Shown here: one piece after another, positions 61,208-64,000 of the stretch
Position numbering within the stretch: position 1 is the stretch's first letter
Layout: every line of letters starts with the position of its first letter
From: CAVXFB01 sp963760935
GTDB taxonomy: Bacteria; Planctomycetota; Planctomycetia; Pirellulales; Thermoguttaceae
Assembly: GCA_963760935.1 (NCBI GenBank)
Contig: CAVXFB010000006.1
Coordinates: forward strand, 62,001 to 126,000
Direction: 5' to 3'
Length of the DNA: 64,000 nt
The notes under the pieces: model-generated
What the model saw: the letters and a program-made list of their open reading frames with translations, nothing else
Told to the model about the DNA's origin: nothing
Database searches by the model: none
Program-made: the position numbers and the translations under genes

Positions 61208-64000
61208 CGACGATTATCGCCAACGTACGTGAACTGGCGAGCCTCCGCGAGGCGGTCCGGGCCGAGAAACAGAAATGTGTCGACCAGGGGCAGAAACAAA
61301 TCCGCATCTGCATCGGCGCAAGCTGCATTGCCTCTGGCGCCTTTAAAGTGAAGGCGGCCTTGGAGGAAGAGTTGGCCGATCGCGAAATGCGAGAGGGAGT
61401 CTCGATCGTGGGAACCGGCTGTCTCGGTCCCTGCTCGGGCGGCCCTGCGGCCATCATCGACAACGTCTTCTATGAAAATCTCCGGCCGCAGGATGCCAAG
61501 GAGATCGTCACCGAGCACATCGCCCGCGGGCGCATTGTCGAGCGTCTCACGCACAAGCGTGCCGACGGCCGCGCCGTAGCGAGTGCCGCCGACATGGATT
61601 TCTTCCGTCGTCAGCAGAAGATTGTGCTGCGAAACTGCGGCGTGGTCGACCCTCAACGGATCGAGGACTACATTGCCCGCGACGGCTATCGGGCCATGGC
61701 CGATGCACTAACGCAAAACAAGCCGGAAACCGTGATCGAGACGATGCGGGCATCCGGTCTGCGCGGCCGTGGTGGAGCCGGTTTTCCTACCTGGCGAAAA
61801 TGGAAGTTCACCCGCGAGGCAGCCGGCGACCAGAAGTTCGTCGTCTGCAACGCCGACGAAGGAGACCCGGGCGCGTTCATGGACCGCAGCGTGCTCGAAG
61901 GCGACCCGCATAGCGTGCTCGAAGGCATGGCCATCGCCGGTCATACCGTCGGGGCGCAGAAGGGCTACATCTACGTCCGGGCCGAATATCCGCTGGCCGT
62001 TGAGCGATTGAAGATCGCGCTGAACCAAGCGCGAGAGCGCGGTTTGTTGGGCAAGAACATACTCGGCACCGGCTTCGACTTCGACCTTGAGATCCGCATG
62101 GGCTCGGGTGCCTTCGTGTGCGGCGAAGAGACCGCGCTGTTGACATCGATCGAAGGCAACCGCGGCGAGCCGCGCCCGCGGCCGCCGTTCCCCGCCCAGC
62201 AGGGCCTCTGGGGCAAGCCCACGGTGCTCAATAACGTCGAAACTTACGCCAACGTGCCGGCGATCGTACTCAATGGAGGCGACTGGTACGCGGCCAACGG
62301 CACCGAACGAAGCAAGGGAACCAAGGTCTTTGCGCTGGCCGGCACGATCAAGAACTCGGGGCTCGTCGAAGTTCCCGTCGGCATGTCGCTTGGCGACCTG
62401 ATCTACGACGTTGGCGGTGGCATCCTTGGCGGCAAGGCCTTCAAGGCCGCGCAGATTGGCGGGCCGTCCGGCGGCTGCATCCCCAAGCAGCACCTGAACG
62501 TTCCGCTCGATTATGAGTCGCTTTCCGAACTTGGCGCCATTATGGGTTCCGGCGGCTTAATCGTCATGGACGAGGATAGCTGCATGGTCGACGTTGCCCG
62601 CTACTTCCTGGAGTTCGTCCAAGAGGAGTCATGCGGTAAATGCGTCCCCTGCCGCGTCGGCACAAAGCGGATGTTGGAAATCCTCAACCGCATTTGCGAG
62701 GGCCGTGGCGAAGAGGCCGACGTCGAGCGACTGATCGAACTGGGCGAAATGATCAAGGACACGTCGCTGTGCGGCCTCGGTCAGACGGCGCCCAACCCGG
62801 TGCTCTCGACCATCCGCCACTTCGGCCAGGAATACGTCGAGCACATTCGCGACCGGCATTGTCGCGCCGGCGTTTGTCCGGCATTGGTCAACGCGCCCTG
62901 TTCCAGCGCTTGCCCGGCCAACGTCGACATTCCCGGCTACGTTTCCTTGGTGGCAGAAAAGCGGTATGCCGAGGCGCTGCGACTGCACCGCGAGCGGAAC
63001 CCGTTTGCGGCCGTCTGTTCGCGCGTGTGCTTCCACACCTGCGAGGACAAGTGCCGCCGCTCGACGCTCGACGCTCCGGTATCGATCCGCGGCATCAAGC
63101 GGTTCATGGTCGATCAGGAGGTGACGATCCAACTGCCCGAGGTCCGCGAGAACGAGCAGAATGCGAAGCGCAAGATCGCCATCGTCGGCGCTGGCCCGGC
63201 AGGGCTGTCATGTGCCTATTTCCTCGCCAGACTCGGCTATCGCCCGAAAATTTTCGAGTCGGGGCCGCGGCCCGGCGGCATGTTGGTCCAGGCCATTCCC
63301 GCCTACCGTCTTCCGCGCGAAATCGTGGCCCGCGAAGTGCGGATGATCGAACACATGGGCGTGGAAATCTTCACCGATATGATCCTCGGTGAAGACCTGA
63401 CGCTGAAGGGTCTGCGGGCCGAAGGTTATGACGCGGTGTTCCTTGGCGTCGGCGCTCCGCAGGGAGTGGGCCTTGGAATGCCCGGTGAAGATGCCGAGGG
63501 CATCACCGACGCCCTCTCGTTCCTCCGCACGTATAATCAGCGTGGCTCGGTTCCCGTGGGCAAGAACGTCGTTGTGATCGGCGGCGGCAACTCGGCCATC
63601 GACGCCGCCCGCACCGCCCTACGGCTCGGCGCCGAGAGCGTGACGGTCGTCTATCGCCGCAGCCGCGAGGCTATGCCCGCGTACGAAGAAGAAATCGAAG
63701 AGGCCGAACACGAGGGTGTGGTGCTCAAGTTGCTCACCGCGCCGATCGAAGTCGTGGTCGAGGGCAAACGCGTGGTGGGCATCAAGTGCGTGCCGATGCG
63801 ACTTGGCGAGTTCGACCGTTCCGGACGACGGCGACCGGAAGAAGGGGGCGATGCTTTTATAATTCCGGCCGACCATGTGTTGGCCGCCGTCGGCCAGTCG
63901 TTGGACCTGCAGAAGATCAGCAACGCCGTGCCGTTGGAGACGCGCAATCAGACGTTCATCCAGGTCAATCCGGTCACCGGCCAAACTTCGGAGAAGTGGA
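61204..64000 (+). CDS. NuoF-GltD fusion flavoprotein, 3' truncated by window edge
   Basis: At least 932 residues. Residues 1-125 are a thioredoxin-like 2Fe-2S domain (CIGASCIASGA, CLGPCSGGPAAII). The NuoF core follows with GLRGRGGAGFPTWRKWK, NADEGDPGAFMDRSVLEGD, GAFVCGEETALLTSIEGNRG and ESCGKCVPCRVGTKRMLE. From about residue 560 a GltD-type unit starts: Fe-S cysteines (CSSACPANVDIPGYVSLVAE, CSRVCFHTCEDKC), an FAD site KIAIVGAGPAGLSCAYFLAR and an NADPH-type site VVVIGGGNSAIDAARTAL. Fusions of this kind are used by NADH/NADPH transhydrogenases of the Nfn/Stn type and by NAD-linked formate dehydrogenases. The gene after it, outside the window, would tell which. Confidence 0.88.
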   Translation, partial: MTTIIANVRELASLREAVRAEKQKCVDQGQKQIRICIGASCIASGAFKVKAALEEELADREMREGVSIVGTGCLGPCSGGPAAIIDNVFYENLRPQDAKEIVTEHIARGRIVERLTHKRADGRAVASAADMDFFRRQQKIVLRNCGVVDPQRIEDYIARDGYRAMADALTQNKPETVIETMRASGLRGRGGAGFPTWRKWKFTREAAGDQKFVVCNADEGDPGAFMDRSVLEGDPHSVLEGMAIAGHTVGAQKGYIYVRAEYPLAVERLKIALNQARERGLLGKNILGTGFDFDLEIRMGSGAFVCGEETALLTSIEGNRGEPRPRPPFPAQQGLWGKPTVLNNVETYANVPAIVLNGGDWYAANGTERSKGTKVFALAGTIKNSGLVEVPVGMSLGDLIYDVGGGILGGKAFKAAQIGGPSGGCIPKQHLNVPLDYESLSELGAIMGSGGLIVMDEDSCMVDVARYFLEFVQEESCGKCVPCRVGTKRMLEILNRICEGRGEEADVERLIELGEMIKDTSLCGLGQTAPNPVLSTIRHFGQEYVEHIRDRHCRAGVCPALVNAPCSSACPANVDIPGYVSLVAEKRYAEALRLHRERNPFAAVCSRVCFHTCEDKCRRSTLDAPVSIRGIKRFMVDQEVTIQLPEVRENEQNAKRKIAIVGAGPAGLSCAYFLARLGYRPKIFESGPRPGGMLVQAIPAYRLPREIVAREVRMIEHMGVEIFTDMILGEDLTLKGLRAEGYDAVFLGVGAPQGVGLGMPGEDAEGITDALSFLRTYNQRGSVPVGKNVVVIGGGNSAIDAARTALRLGAESVTVVYRRSREAMPAYEEEIEEAEHEGVVLKLLTAPIEVVVEGKRVVGIKCVPMRLGEFDRSGRRRPEEGGDAFIIPADHVLAAVGQSLDLQKISNAVPLETRNQTFIQVNPVTGQTSEKW

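Overview
The window looks like a high-GC chromosome segment from a Planctomycetota bacterium, most likely a Pirellulales-type lineage. The pointers are a BBP7-like Cys/Pro-rich outer-membrane barrel, four Gfo/Idh/MocA oxidoreductases with export signals, a DoxX-type membrane protein next to them, small REP-like palindromes scattered even inside genes, and a K-independent-type H+-pyrophosphatase. No taxonomic marker such as rRNA is present, so this placement is inference.

Layout. 1-15 kb: the 3' end of a Ski2-like helicase, an exported hemerythrin, a DUF1328 peptide, a PRC-barrel protein, a B12-binding radical SAM enzyme, the H+-pyrophosphatase, a MoxR ATPase, a TPR protein, the BBP7-like protein and a decayed IS1182-type transposase. 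15-31 kb: one leftward, tightly overlapping operon that I regard as the main discovery. It joins a methylene-tetrahydrofolate reductase (MetF plus a MetV-like zinc-finger protein), two MvhD-like subunits, HdrB, HdrC, a HdrA that is split in two, complex-I-type NuoE/NuoF/NuoG modules, and split archaeal-type glutamate synthase subunits. The NuoE-F-G module sits inside HdrA: the HdrA N-terminal FAD domain is fused to NuoE, NuoF follows, and the rest of HdrA is fused behind a NuoG-type 2Fe-2S/4Fe-4S domain. The inferred role is a large soluble flavin/Fe-S assembly that couples NAD(H), a low-potential or thiol carrier, methylene-THF reduction and perhaps glutamate/glutamine nitrogen flow, possibly by electron bifurcation.

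32.8-41.4 kb: a genomic island at a tRNA-Arg(ACG) gene. A 40-bp copy of the tRNA 3' half closes it at 41351-41390. Inside are tips of polymorphic (RHS-like) toxins with likely immunity genes, a 54-bp repeat after two of the immunity genes, four copies of a nearly identical REP-associated Y1 transposase element (two complete, two truncated), an integrase-type transposase remnant and a DUF433/DUF5615 toxin-antitoxin pair. No integrase survives.

41.7-60.3 kb: a PLP decarboxylase, GalE, a UvrD-type helicase, a 2-hydroxyacid dehydrogenase, then a likely sugar/polyol oxidation cluster (propeller lactonase, DoxX protein, two Gfo/Idh paralogues, sugar isomerase). After these come a PHA-system protein, QueD, QueC and two more Gfo/Idh proteins. 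60.6-64 kb: a second NADH module, NuoE followed by a NuoF-GltD fusion that runs off the window.

At least nine otherwise intact genes carry a small frame-breaking indel that can be placed within a few bases. This pattern fits uncorrected long-read sequence errors better than real decay, so those genes are annotated here across their breaks.
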